A DNA stretch of 64,000 nt from Lacunisphaera limnophila (GTDB lineage: Bacteria; Verrucomicrobiota; Verrucomicrobiia; Opitutales; Opitutaceae), in NCBI RefSeq assembly GCF_001746835.1, contig NZ_CP016094.1:3859501-3923500 (forward strand), given 5' to 3'. Positions within the stretch are counted from its first letter, which is position 1. Every line of letters starts with the position of its first letter. A program made the position numbers and the translations under genes. The notes under the pieces were generated by a model that had not been told where the DNA came from, did no database searches, and saw only the letters and a program-made list of their open reading frames with translations. Shown here in pieces: positions 17,686 through 26,194 of the stretch.

Positions 17686-19059
17686 TCATCCTTCTTCCTT
17701 TTCGAGCGGCGTCACCGGATCGATGAACAGCCAGCAGACGGCCCCGAGGAAATAAATCACCGCGGAGATGGCGAACGCCAGCTGCCAGTCGCGGCTGGTC
17801 AGCGAGAGCACCAGGCCGACGACAATCGGACCGGCCATGCCGCCAAAGTTACCCATCATGTTCATGCTGCCGGACACGGTGCCGGCGTATTTGCCGCCGA
17901 TATCCATGCAGGACGCCCAGCTCCCCGGCATCGTCAGGTCGTTGCTGAAACTCGCCAGTCCCATGGACAACATCGCCAGCAGCGGATCGCGGATGTAGAA
18001 AGAGGCCATCAGCAGCGTCGAGGCCCCGGTCAGGCCGATGACGCCGAAGGCCCGGCGCACGTTGCGCACGTTGGCGCCCCGGCTGATCAGGCGGCCGGAG
18101 ATCAACCCCGCCGTGAGCGAACCAAACCCGCCGAAGAAGAGCGGGATGCCGGCCAGGGCCGCCGCGAGCACCTTCAAGGACATTTCCGGGCTCATGGAGC
18201 CCTCCAACAAGCCAGACAGCCAGCCCATGAACGCATTGCTCTTGATGTCCATGCCGCGCTCATCCCGCAGGTAGGTCGGCAACCAGGTCACATAGAAATA
18301 CCAGCCGTAGCTCAGGCAGAAATACTGCGCCCAGAGCAGCCACATGGCCGGGCGGGACACCAATTTTTTCCACGGCACGTTGCCGTGCCCGGCGACGTTG
18401 TGCTCGTTTTCTTTCAGCAGCTCCAGCTCGGCGGCATTGACCCCCGGGTGCTCGCGGGGGTTGTCGCGGAACCATAGGTAAAAGATCACCGCCCAGACCA
18501 CGCCGAAGATCGCGAACAGCATGAATGCCGTTCGCCAGCTCACAAAGGCCATGACCGCCACCACCAGCAGTGGCGCGGCGGCCCCGCCCCAGCGCGCCCC
18601 CATCCACATGAGCGCCTGCGCGCGCGTTCGATCCGCCTTGGGCAGCCAGGTGCTGAGCGCCTTGGTGAGGTTGGGAAAACAGCCCGCCTCACCGGCGCCA
18701 AAGAGAAAGCGGGTAACCAGCATCGAGGCATAGCTCCAGGCCCAGCCCGTGGCCGCCGTGAAGAACGACCACCACAGCACGACGCGGATCAGCACCTTTT
18801 TCGCCCCGAGCTTGTCCCCGAGCCAGCCAGTCGGGATCTCGAACAAGGCGTAGGCCAGGGTGAAGGCGGAGAAGATCATGCCCTTCTGCGCGTCGGAGAA
18901 CTGCATCTCCGCCGCGATGTCGGGCATGGCCTGCGAGATGGCCACACGGTCGACGTATTGGACGATGGCGAGGGTAACAGCAAAGACGATCACCCAATAG
19001 CGGGTGCGCGTCGGCCGGTCGGTGGAAGGGCTCGGGGTGGAGCCGGTCGGGGTGGACAT
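17686..19059 (-). CDS. MFS transporter, anion:cation symporter (ACS) family
   Basis: A 457-residue polytopic membrane protein with the usual twelve-helix MFS layout. It opens RYWVIVFAVTLAIVQYVDRV and carries AFTLAYALFEIPTGWLGDKL and RFLFGAGEAGCFPNLTKALS. The latter is typical of ACS members such as the hexuronate and glucarate carriers ExuT and GudP. A substrate such as a sugar acid is therefore plausible but not proven. I start at 19059 (MSTPTGS); earlier in-frame sequence is not protein-like. It precedes the DUF6265 gene on the same strand and follows opcA by about 105 bp. Confidence 0.85.
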   Translation of the reverse strand: MSTPTGSTPSPSTDRPTRTRYWVIVFAVTLAIVQYVDRVAISQAMPDIAAEMQFSDAQKGMIFSAFTLAYALFEIPTGWLGDKLGAKKVLIRVVLWWSFFTAATGWAWSYASMLVTRFLFGAGEAGCFPNLTKALSTWLPKADRTRAQALMWMGARWGGAAAPLLVVAVMAFVSWRTAFMLFAIFGVVWAVIFYLWFRDNPREHPGVNAAELELLKENEHNVAGHGNVPWKKLVSRPAMWLLWAQYFCLSYGWYFYVTWLPTYLRDERGMDIKSNAFMGWLSGLLEGSMSPEMSLKVLAAALAGIPLFFGGFGSLTAGLISGRLISRGANVRNVRRAFGVIGLTGASTLLMASFYIRDPLLAMLSMGLASFSNDLTMPGSWASCMDIGGKYAGTVSGSMNMMGNFGGMAGPIVVGLVLSLTSRDWQLAFAISAVIYFLGAVCWLFIDPVTPLEKEEG

Positions 19060-19164
19060 GCGGGCGCAAGCTAGGCGGGGCTCCGCGCAACATTCAACCT
19101 TCAAGACACGGCCGCCTCCGTCCATTTATAGCCTGGACCAACCCATCCGGTCCCGCGCCGCCGC

Positions 19165-20127
19165 TCAGAAGAACATCGCCTCGGCCAGCGCCAGCTCCGG
19201 CGTCAGCAGGTGCGCCCCGACGGTCAACGTCGTGCGGCCATGGCCCAGGTCGCCGGTGAACACCGCCTGGTTCTTCGACAGGTCAGCCTGCCAGAGAAAA
19301 ATCTTCTTCGTGTCGGCGTACCCGAAGCTCAGCTCAAAACAGCCCTGGCATTTCTCGGGCTTAACCGTGAACGAGACCGGCGCCAGGTCCGACCCGCCGC
19401 GCACCAGTCCCTTCTTGATCCACCCCAGCAGGCAGGAGGCCTCGGCGGCGAACTCGGCCTGGTGGCGCAGCGTGACGGTCTGCAACCCCGCCGCGATGTC
19501 CGCCGGCGCATAGCGGCTGAGGAACTGGCCGAGGTTCTGCCGGAGCGGCAGCGTGCGCGTGTAGGCGAGATCGCGCACCGCCGAGAGGTTGGGCCAGGGA
19601 AAGGTGAAGGCGTCGGCCGGCACGATCGCACTGTCGAACAGCACCCGCGCCGAGCGTGTCAGCAGGTAATCGTAGTCCGCGATGCGCCGGCTCTCGGCAA
19701 AGGCGTGGGCCCAGTAATACAGCGGGAGGTCGGTGGACAGACAGACCGAGACCTGGCTCTCCAGGTGCGCCCGGGCGGCCATGGTGTAGTGCAGGATGAC
19801 AAACTCCACGCACCGGGTGTCGGCCTGCGCCTTGCCGAAGAAACACTCCCCGTAGATCTTGGCGCGGATCTCGACCGGGCGCCCCTCGTCATAGTCCGGA
19901 CACAGCACGACCACCCGGGCCGGATAACGGCGGGCAAAATTCAGCAGGTGCTGGAACTGCACCAGCGCGTCGGCCGCGGAGGCGCGGCGCCCGAGGTGCA
20001 GCACGAGGTTGAGCTGCACGGCCCGGCCCTCCTTGGCGGGGGTGTCGGCCCACAGCTTCTTGAAGCCGGCGGAGATCCCGCCGACCGGCACTTCCTGGCC
20101 GGGCAAGACATCGAAGAACTCAGGCAT
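19165..20127 (-). CDS. opcA: Glucose-6-phosphate dehydrogenase assembly/activator protein OpcA
   Basis: A 320-residue cytoplasmic protein matching the OpcA family in layout: RVVVLCPDYDEGRPVEIRAK in the first half, then CVEFVILHYTMAARAHLESQ, then STDLPLYYWAHAFAESRRIA and the C-terminal FELSFGYADTKKIFLWQADL. OpcA is known from cyanobacteria and actinobacteria as an allosteric activator of glucose-6-phosphate dehydrogenase. The zwf gene lies 126 bp upstream on the same strand, which strongly supports the call. The protein has several cysteines, including one in ECFFGK and one in KCQGCF; in cyanobacteria OpcA is redox-controlled, but conservation of those exact residues was not checked. Confidence 0.85.
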   Translation of the reverse strand: MPEFFDVLPGQEVPVGGISAGFKKLWADTPAKEGRAVQLNLVLHLGRRASAADALVQFQHLLNFARRYPARVVVLCPDYDEGRPVEIRAKIYGECFFGKAQADTRCVEFVILHYTMAARAHLESQVSVCLSTDLPLYYWAHAFAESRRIADYDYLLTRSARVLFDSAIVPADAFTFPWPNLSAVRDLAYTRTLPLRQNLGQFLSRYAPADIAAGLQTVTLRHQAEFAAEASCLLGWIKKGLVRGGSDLAPVSFTVKPEKCQGCFELSFGYADTKKIFLWQADLSKNQAVFTGDLGHGRTTLTVGAHLLTPELALAEAMFF

Positions 20128-20253
20128 CAGGGTGAAATTTCAGGTGACAGGTTCCAAGTATCCGGAAGCAGACAGGTCGGCATCGGGAAGAAGAGGCTGA
20201 TCATCGTGTGGCTTGATCTTTGGTTACTTGTCCCGTGCGCAGCCTCGCCGCGC

Positions 20254-21795
20254 TCACGGTTCCCGCCAGTTGTGCCCGTTGACCGAGAGCAGGTCGACGG
20301 CGGTCTTCGGGCCCCACGAGCCCGAGGCATAGGTGTCCATGCCCGTGCGGCCCTGCGCGGCCCACTTCTCGTGGATCGGCGTGATCAGCTGCCAGGACCG
20401 CTCGGTCTCGTCCCCGCGGATGAACAGCGTGCCGTCCCCGATCATGGCGTCGAGCACCAGGCGCTCGTAGGCCTCCGGGGTGTTGGAACCGAAGGTCGTG
20501 GCGTACTTGAAATTCATCTTCACCGGCTGCGTGCGGGTCTCGAGGCCGGGGATCTTGGCGTTGAGCACGAGGCTCAGGCCCTCGTCCGGCTGGATCTGGA
20601 ACGCGAGCGTGTTGGGGGCGAGCTGGAACCGCTCGGACTCGGCAAACAGGCTGCCCGGCGGGCGCTTGAAACGCACGGCGATCTCACTGACGCGCCGGGC
20701 GAGATGCTTGCCGGAGCGGAGGTAGAACGGCACGCCCTGCCAGCGCCAGTTGTTGATGCGGAGCCGGAGCGCCGCGTAGGTCTCGGTGGCGGAGGCCGGC
20801 GCGACATCCTTCTCCTCGAGGTAGCCTTTCACCGGTTTGCCCCCGATCAGCCCCTCGCCGTACTGGGCGCGGGCGGCATCGGGATCAGGCCCGTCGAGCC
20901 GGAGCGGCTGGATGGCCTTGAGCACCTTCACCTTCTCGTCGCGCACCGACTCGGCATCCATCGAGACCGGCGGCTCCATCGCGGTCAGCGCGAGCAGCTG
21001 CATGGTGTGGTTCTGGATCATGTCGCGCAGGCAGCCGCTCTGCTCGTAGTAGCCGGCGCGCGCCTCGACGCCCACCTGCTCGGCCACGGTGATCTGCACG
21101 TGGTCGATGAAATTCCGGTTCCAGATCGGCTCGAAGATCGAGTTGGCGAAACGCTGGACCAGCAGGTCCTGCACGGTCTCCTTGCCGAGGTAGTGGTCGA
21201 TACGGAAGACCTGCGACTCCTCGAACACCGCGGTGAGCTCGCGGTTCAGCGTCTGGGCGCTGGCCAGGTCGCGGCCGAAGGGTTTTTCGATGATGACCTT
21301 CGACTGGTGGCGCTGCCCCAGGTGGCGCGCGGCGAGGCCGCTGGCGCCGAGGTTGCGGATGATCGGGGCGAAGACCGTGGGCGGCGTGGAGATGTAGAAC
21401 AGGCTCTGGAGCTGCTGGCCGATTTCCTTTTCCAAACCGGCGATGCGATCGCCCAGCCGGTCAAACGCGGCCTTCTCGTCGTAACCCCCGCTCACGTACA
21501 GCGTGCGCGGCGCGAGCCGGCCCCACACGTCGGCGGTCGGCTCACGGCGGGAGAATTCCTTGATGGCCCCGGCGGCGATTTGCTGAAATTCCGCGTCGGG
21601 GATCGGCTTGCGGCCGAAACCGATGAGGTAGAAATCCGTCGGCAGCAGCCCGTCGTGCGCGAGGTTGTAGATCGCGGGAATCAGCTTGCGGGCGGTGAGG
21701 TCGCCGGAGGCGCCGAAGATGACCACCACCGTCGGCGGCGAGCCGCGGTGCTTGCTCAGGCCGTGGAGAAAGGGATGAGGCGTTTCGTCTGCCAT
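20254..21795 (-). CDS. zwf: Glucose-6-phosphate 1-dehydrogenase
   Basis: A 513-residue enzyme of the usual length that oxidises glucose 6-phosphate to 6-phosphogluconolactone with NADP+. The nucleotide-binding motif VVIFGASGDLTARKL is near residue 25. The active-site signature RIDHYLGKETVQDLL is near residue 195, with the catalytic His and Lys kept. The substrate motif FIRGDETERSWQLITPI and the C-terminal YASGSWGPKTAVDLL are also present. I chose the ATG at 21795 (MADETPHPFLHGLS); the frame stays open far upstream but is not protein-like there. opcA follows on the same strand. With tkt at 61.5 kb it shows an operating pentose phosphate pathway. Confidence 0.96.
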   Translation of the reverse strand: MADETPHPFLHGLSKHRGSPPTVVVIFGASGDLTARKLIPAIYNLAHDGLLPTDFYLIGFGRKPIPDAEFQQIAAGAIKEFSRREPTADVWGRLAPRTLYVSGGYDEKAAFDRLGDRIAGLEKEIGQQLQSLFYISTPPTVFAPIIRNLGASGLAARHLGQRHQSKVIIEKPFGRDLASAQTLNRELTAVFEESQVFRIDHYLGKETVQDLLVQRFANSIFEPIWNRNFIDHVQITVAEQVGVEARAGYYEQSGCLRDMIQNHTMQLLALTAMEPPVSMDAESVRDEKVKVLKAIQPLRLDGPDPDAARAQYGEGLIGGKPVKGYLEEKDVAPASATETYAALRLRINNWRWQGVPFYLRSGKHLARRVSEIAVRFKRPPGSLFAESERFQLAPNTLAFQIQPDEGLSLVLNAKIPGLETRTQPVKMNFKYATTFGSNTPEAYERLVLDAMIGDGTLFIRGDETERSWQLITPIHEKWAAQGRTGMDTYASGSWGPKTAVDLLSVNGHNWREP

Positions 21796-21881
21796 GTACG
21801 GCGGGGAACGTCGGCCCGATGGCGGGCTGCCGCAAGGCTTTATTGGGGCGGCCCGCCCTTGTGACACGTTCCGACGCCGGG

Positions 21882-22370
21882 TCAGGCGGTGCCCGCCGCA
21901 TCCTTCGCCGGCGCCGGCCGGGCGAGATGATAACCCTTGGGAAACAAGGGCGCGTTCTCGTAATGCATGACCTGCGCCGGCAGCCGCTGGCTCAGCGTCA
22001 CTTCCACGATGTCGAAACGGAAGGTCCGCGGCGCCGGCACCAACTGCGCGAGGTAGGTTTGCACGGCGCGACGCAGCGCCCGCTTCTTGCGTTCGTCCAC
22101 CGCCTGGTAGCCGCTCACCAGTGCGCCCTCCGCGCGCGCCTTCACCTCGACAAAGACCAGCACCTCGCCGTCCCGGCACACCAGGTCGATCTCATCCCGG
22201 CGGTCCCGCGGGCTGTGCCAGTTGCGCGTCACGATCGTGTACCCCTGCCGGCCGCGGAGAAAATCCGCCGCCGCCTGCTCCCCCCGGCTGCCCGCCTCGG
22301 CTTCCGCGCTGGTCGCAGGCGGCGGCGTGGGCTTCAGTCTGTTCAGGAGCGATTTGAGCCAGCGAATCAT
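21882..22370 (-). CDS. YraN/UPF0102 family endonuclease-like protein
   Basis: A 162-residue small protein with a restriction-endonuclease-like fold. The family core is complete: [20 protein letters not shown], then [20 protein letters not shown] followed by KAR, which holds the Asp and Glu-x-Lys of the PD-(D/E)xK site. I chose the ATG at 22370 (MIRWLKSLL). YraN genes often sit beside rnhB, but here the neighbours are zwf and, divergently, the PilB-like ATPase. Its role is uncertain even in the family. Confidence 0.85.
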   Translation of the reverse strand: MIRWLKSLLNRLKPTPPPATSAEAEAGSRGEQAAADFLRGRQGYTIVTRNWHSPRDRRDEIDLVCRDGEVLVFVEVKARAEGALVSGYQAVDERKKRALRRAVQTYLAQLVPAPRTFRFDIVEVTLSQRLPAQVMHYENAPLFPKGYHLARPAPAKDAAGTA

Positions 22371-22485
22371 TTGCAATTCGCCCTCGACCACGCTTATTTT
22401 CGGCCATACAAGCAAGCGCGTTTTTCAATCCCGGACCATCGCCTCGCGATCGGCCCGCTCCGGCGCCTTCCACCTCCCCCACCAC

Positions 22486-24741
22486 ATGGCCACCGCAAGC
22501 AATCTTACCGGCACCCTGCGCCGCTCCCTGCTGATCAAGGTCATTTCCAAGCCGGCCCCGAGCAAGGAGGACGTCAACACCGTCATCGAGCTCACCGCCA
22601 GCAAGGTCGTGGAATCCCTCCAGGCCCAATCCATGACGCTGTACCTCGTCGAGGGCGGCGAGATTGCGTTCAAGCACATCTACTATTCACCCACCCTCTG
22701 GGGGGCGGACAAGGACAAGGAACTCCAGTTCAAGGAAACCACCCGGAAGCTCCTGGCCCTGAAACTCCCGGCCGGCACCGGCAACGTCGGCAAGGTCATC
22801 CAGACCGGCGAGCCCCTCTTTTTCAGCGGCCGCGGCGCCGACGCCGCCACCCTCAAGAAGATGGACGTGGGCTTCGAGGTGAACTCGATGCTCACCGTGC
22901 CGCTCAAGACGAACATCGTCATCGGCGCCATCCAGGTCCTCAACAAGGAGCCCTCCGCCGGCACCGGCGGGTCGTTCACGCCGAAGGACCTCAGCGTCCT
23001 CATGGAGGTCGCCGAGTACTCCTCCACCCTCATCCAGCGCATGCTGGACCCGAAGTTCCAGCTCACGCCCGAGGACACGGCCAAGTTCATCTCGAAGTTC
23101 ACCGAGCTGCCCCTCGTCACCAAGATCGAGGACATCGACGTGGATGAGAAACTCGTCGAGATCACCGGCGACGCGATCATCCGCCGCGAGTGCATCTTCC
23201 CCTACAAGAAGACCGGCGCCAACTCCTGCTCGGTGCTGATGACCAACCCCCTCGATTACGCCAAGCGCGAGGCGTTCTCCCAGGCCACCGAGATGTCGAT
23301 CGACGACGTCAAGGTCATCCCGGCCAGCCTCCTCGACGCCCTGCTCAAGCGGGCCTTTGGCGAGAAGGCGGGCGCGGCCAAGGCCGGCGAACCCGCCGCC
23401 GAGGTGGACATCGACGAGGTGAAGGACCTCATCGCCGGCGCCTACACCGAGGGCGGCGGCACGGGCGAGGTCAAGGCCGCCGACCTCGAGAGCGAGGACT
23501 CCGCCCCCATCATCCAGCTCACCAACCGCATCATCGAGGACGCCTACGTCTCCGGCGCGTCCGACATCCACATCGAGCCGATGGAAAAGGACCTCGTCGT
23601 CCGCTACCGCGTGGACGGCGTGTGCGCCGAGAAGATGCGCCTGCCCAAGCAGGTCGCCTTTGCCCTGGTCGCCCGCCTGAAGATCATGTGCAACCTCGAC
23701 ATTTCCGAGCGTCGCCTGCCGCAGGACGGCCGCATCGTCTTCAAGAAGTACACCAAGAAGAACATCGACATCGATTTGCGCGTCGCCACCGGCCCGATGA
23801 ACCACGGCGAAAAGGTGGTCATGCGTATCCTCGACAAGGCCAAGTCCACCCTGCCCCTGCCGATGCTGGGCTTCTCGGACGAGAACCTCGCCAAGTACCG
23901 CGAGTGCGTGCGCCAGCCCTACGGCATGATCCTGCACTGCGGCCCGACCGGCTCCGGCAAGTCCATGACCCTCTACGCCGCGCTGGCCGAGATCAACACC
24001 CCCGACGTCAACATCCAGACCGCCGAGGACCCGATCGAGTACACCCTGCCTGGCCTCAACCAGATGCAGATGAACAAGCAGATCGGGCTCACCTTCGAGC
24101 GCGCCCTGCGCTGTTACCTCCGCATGGATCCCGACATCATCCTCGTCGGTGAAATTCGCGACAAGGAAACCGCCCAGATCGCCTGCGAAGCGGCGCTCAC
24201 CGGTCACTTGCTCGTCTCCACCCTCCACACCAACGACGCGCCCTCCACGGTTTCCCGCATGGGTGAGATGGGCATCGAGCCCTTCAACATCTCGGCCGCG
24301 CTCGTCTGCGTGTGCGCCCAGCGCCTCCTCCGCCGCGTCTGCAAGAACTGCAAGGTGAAGTACGTCCCCGACGGCCGCGAGGCCGAGATCATCATGAAGG
24401 CCCTCGATCTCAAGGAGGCGCCCGAGATCTACAAGGCCGCCCCCGGCGGCTGCCATGTCTGCAGCGGCAACGGCTACAAGGGCCGCGTCGGCATCCACGA
24501 ACTCATGGTCAACTGCGAGGAGATCGTCGAGGCCATCAATAAGGAGGTCGAGGTGGCCGACCTGAAGCGCGTCTGCATGAAGAACGGCATGAAAACCATG
24601 CACCAGGACTCCATGCTCAAGGTCAAGATGGGCCTCACCACCATGGAGGACGCCCTTTCCAACGTCCCGGCCGACATGATCGCCGTGGATGGCGGCACCG
24701 AGGCCGCCGAACCCAAGGCCAAGAAGGGCCACGGCCACTGA
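22486..24741 (+). CDS. GAF-domain PilB/GspE-type secretion ATPase
   Basis: A 751-residue cytoplasmic hexameric ATPase of the type II secretion / type IV pilus extension family, with an extra N-terminal GAF sensor domain (residues about 1-180). A GspE N-domain follows at about 200-290. The catalytic part has Walker A GPTGSGKS at 486-493, the Asp box [21 protein letters not shown], Walker [12 protein letters not shown] near 549 and the His box [10 protein letters not shown] zinc site is formed by CKNC (619-622) and CHVC (656-659). I start at 22486 ([11 protein letters not shown]); the upstream frame is not protein-like. No other pilus genes adjoin it. A strong terminator follows. The GAF fusion suggests direct control of the motor by a small ligand or partner. 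Confidence 0.9.
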   Translation: MATASNLTGTLRRSLLIKVISKPAPSKEDVNTVIELTASKVVESLQAQSMTLYLVEGGEIAFKHIYYSPTLWGADKDKELQFKETTRKLLALKLPAGTGNVGKVIQTGEPLFFSGRGADAATLKKMDVGFEVNSMLTVPLKTNIVIGAIQVLNKEPSAGTGGSFTPKDLSVLMEVAEYSSTLIQRMLDPKFQLTPEDTAKFISKFTELPLVTKIEDIDVDEKLVEITGDAIIRRECIFPYKKTGANSCSVLMTNPLDYAKREAFSQATEMSIDDVKVIPASLLDALLKRAFGEKAGAAKAGEPAAEVDIDEVKDLIAGAYTEGGGTGEVKAADLESEDSAPIIQLTNRIIEDAYVSGASDIHIEPMEKDLVVRYRVDGVCAEKMRLPKQVAFALVARLKIMCNLDISERRLPQDGRIVFKKYTKKNIDIDLRVATGPMNHGEKVVMRILDKAKSTLPLPMLGFSDENLAKYRECVRQPYGMILHCGPTGSGKSMTLYAALAEINTPDVNIQTAEDPIEYTLPGLNQMQMNKQIGLTFERALRCYLRMDPDIILVGEIRDKETAQIACEAALTGHLLVSTLHTNDAPSTVSRMGEMGIEPFNISAALVCVCAQRLLRRVCKNCKVKYVPDGREAEIIMKALDLKEAPEIYKAAPGGCHVCSGNGYKGRVGIHELMVNCEEIVEAINKEVEVADLKRVCMKNGMKTMHQDSMLKVKMGLTTMEDALSNVPADMIAVDGGTEAAEPKAKKGHGH

Positions 24742-24784
24742 CCCATTCCCGCCGGACATACCCCGCCGGCGGGCAGGCAAAAGA

Positions 24785-24816
24785 GGCGCGATCCCACCCG
24801 GGGTCGCGCCTTTTTT
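24785..24816 (+). terminator. Rho-independent terminator after the GAF-PilB gene
   Basis: GGCGCGATCCC (24785-24795) pairs with GGGTCGCGCC (24801-24810) with one bulged base, followed by six T (24811-24816). It lies 44 bp after the stop. Confidence 0.8.
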
Positions 24817-24826
24817 GTCGCCGGCT

Positions 24827-24903
24827 GTAGGGCGGGGTCGCCGAACCCCGCCTGGTTCAAGCATGATAACGGGTTCGAGGCGGGGGCGAAGCCCCCGCCC
24901 TAC
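24827..24903. repeat. Nested REP-like palindrome cluster
   Basis: The outer arms GTAGGGCGGGG (24827-24837) and CCCCGCCCTAC (24893-24903) are perfect reverse complements. Two smaller hairpins lie inside: GGCGGGGT/ACCCCGCC (24831-24852) and GGCGGGGGC/GCCCCCGCC around GAA (24879-24899). This doublet layout resembles REP/BIME elements. No RAYT transposase is in the window. The rest of the gap to 24980 holds nothing I can name. Confidence 0.6.
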
Positions 24904-24980
24904 CGCCCAGCCCAAGCCGCGCCCCGGCCCCGCGCGCAGCTGGCGGCGCGGGCGCTCGAGGGTCGCGCGCTAACGGTGAT

Positions 24981-25142
24981 TTAGTGCGGCCGGTGGTGCC
25001 CGTACTGTTCCACGGTCCAGGCCACGATGCCCGTGCCGAACAAGATGATCGCACAGAAGGCCAGGTCGATTTGCCGGCCGAAGAACAGGTACAGGAACCA
25101 AAGCAACGCGCCGGTGATGATGGCGGTGAGCGGGGTTTTCAT
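24981..25142 (-). CDS. Very small two-helix membrane protein
   Basis: A 53-residue protein starting at 25142 (MKTPLTAIITGALLWFLYLF). Two hydrophobic stretches (about residues 5-20 and 24-42) predict two membrane helices, with a His-rich tail YGHHRPH. I do not recognise a family. Support is its good hydrophobic periodicity and a stop/start fit in an otherwise empty gap; it could still be spurious. Confidence 0.45.
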   Translation of the reverse strand: MKTPLTAIITGALLWFLYLFFGRQIDLAFCAIILFGTGIVAWTVEQYGHHRPH

Positions 25143-25312
25143 GGGGTATCCTTTTGCCTGTATTATACCACAGGCTTTCCCTGAATGACCCACCCCGGGA
25201 AGGATAGACGTCCGCCTACTGGCTGGCTCCTTCAGGCCAAAATGTGCGCAGCGGCCCGCCGGCGGCCCGGGCGCGCCTTTTGCCTTTTAGCCGCGCCCGG
25301 CCATGCTGCGGT

Positions 25313-25492
25313 ATGCATGACGCCCTGGCCATCGACTGCCCCCACTGCGGTGAGACGTTCTCCCTCGCCTTTGACGTGACCGAGGGCAGCGCGGAATTCA
25401 TCGCTGATTGCGAGGTCTGTTGCCGGCCGATGGTCGTGGCCGTGCGCGTGACCGACGGGGCGGTGGACGGCGTCGAGGTCACGGAGTGCTGA
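25313..25492 (+). CDS. CPXCG-motif cysteine-rich small protein
   Basis: A 59-residue protein beginning MHDALAIDCPHCGETFSLAF. Cys9 and Cys12 of CPHCG, with Cys33 and Cys36 (and Cys37) of CEVCCRP, form a probable zinc-binding knuckle pair. The overall pattern, including CRPMVVAV and the acidic C-terminus ending in Cys, matches the CPXCG cysteine-rich family seen in many Proteobacteria and other Gram-negatives. Function is unknown. Another very small gene follows 60 bp later on the same strand. Confidence 0.75.
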   Translation: MHDALAIDCPHCGETFSLAFDVTEGSAEFIADCEVCCRPMVVAVRVTDGAVDGVEVTEC

Positions 25493-25552
25493 AACCCGGG
25501 TGGGATGAAGGCCCCATTGGAGGTGCGGCGGCCGGATGGTATCTTGCCGCCC

Positions 25553-25711
25553 ATGAATCCTCTGCTTCTTATCCTCATCCTGTTGCTTCTGTTCGGCGGC
25601 GGCGGCTTTTACTTTGGCGGTCCGGCGGTCGGCGGCGGTGGCGTCGGCCTGATCCTGCTCATCCTTCTCATTGTGTACCTCATGGGCGGCCTGCGCAGTC
25701 CGCGCAGCTGA
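25553..25711 (+). CDS. Small Gly-rich membrane protein, DUF3309-like
   Basis: A 52-residue protein starting at 25553 (MNPLLLILILLLLFGGGGFY). Two leucine/isoleucine-rich helices flank a glycine-rich centre (GGPAVGGGGVGLILLILLIV), which is the layout of DUF3309-type small membrane proteins. The end is basic (LRSPRS). Function is unknown. The lipoprotein gene starts 16 bp downstream. Confidence 0.65.
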   Translation: MNPLLLILILLLLFGGGGFYFGGPAVGGGGVGLILLILLIVYLMGGLRSPRS

Positions 25712-25727
25712 GGCCACCGCCGTCGCC

Positions 25728-26180
25728 ATGTCCCCCGCCCTCCGCACCCCGCGGGATTGCCGCCGTGCCGGCCCCCTGGCCCGGTGGGCGGGTGGCGGGC
25801 TGCTGGTCCTGGCCGGGCTTCTCGCCGGTTGCACGGGCTTCCCACAGGCGGGCCCGGGATCCTATTACCCCACGCCTACGGAGCTGCAGGCCCGTCTGGA
25901 GTTGGAGGAACGCTACGTCTATTTCCCGGGTTACGAAATCTACTACAACCGCACCCAGGGCTATTACGTTTACCGCACCCACGGCGGCTGGGTGGATGAG
26001 TTTGAGCTGCCGCTGGAAGTCGACCGGCAGGAAATGCTGGCCTCACCCTTCGCCGCCATGTCCTTCCATGACCACCCGGAGGCGCATCATGAGCAGGTTG
26101 TCCGGGACTATCCCCGGAACTGGGGCCTGGATGCCCCCGCCGCACCGAGCGCCCGGACATCAGGCTTGTTCATGAAATAA
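25728..26180 (+). CDS. Putative lipoprotein, unknown function
   Basis: A 150-residue protein with an N-terminal Arg-rich region, a hydrophobic helix (GGLLVLAGLLAGC) and a lipobox LAGC at about residues 32-35, so it is probably an outer- or inner-membrane lipoprotein. The mature part is tyrosine- and acid-rich (RYVYFPGYEIYYNRTQGYYV), a pattern seen in small envelope proteins of unknown role. I chose the start at 25728 (MSPALRTPRD). It is convergent with smc. Confidence 0.65.
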   Translation: MSPALRTPRDCRRAGPLARWAGGGLLVLAGLLAGCTGFPQAGPGSYYPTPTELQARLELEERYVYFPGYEIYYNRTQGYYVYRTHGGWVDEFELPLEVDRQEMLASPFAAMSFHDHPEAHHEQVVRDYPRNWGLDAPAAPSARTSGLFMK

Positions 26181-26194
26181 GCCGGGGCCGCGGG

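Noticed and set aside
19210-21864. An 884-codon plus-strand open frame over opcA and zwf
   Set aside because: It runs antisense across two well-supported genes and shows no domain.
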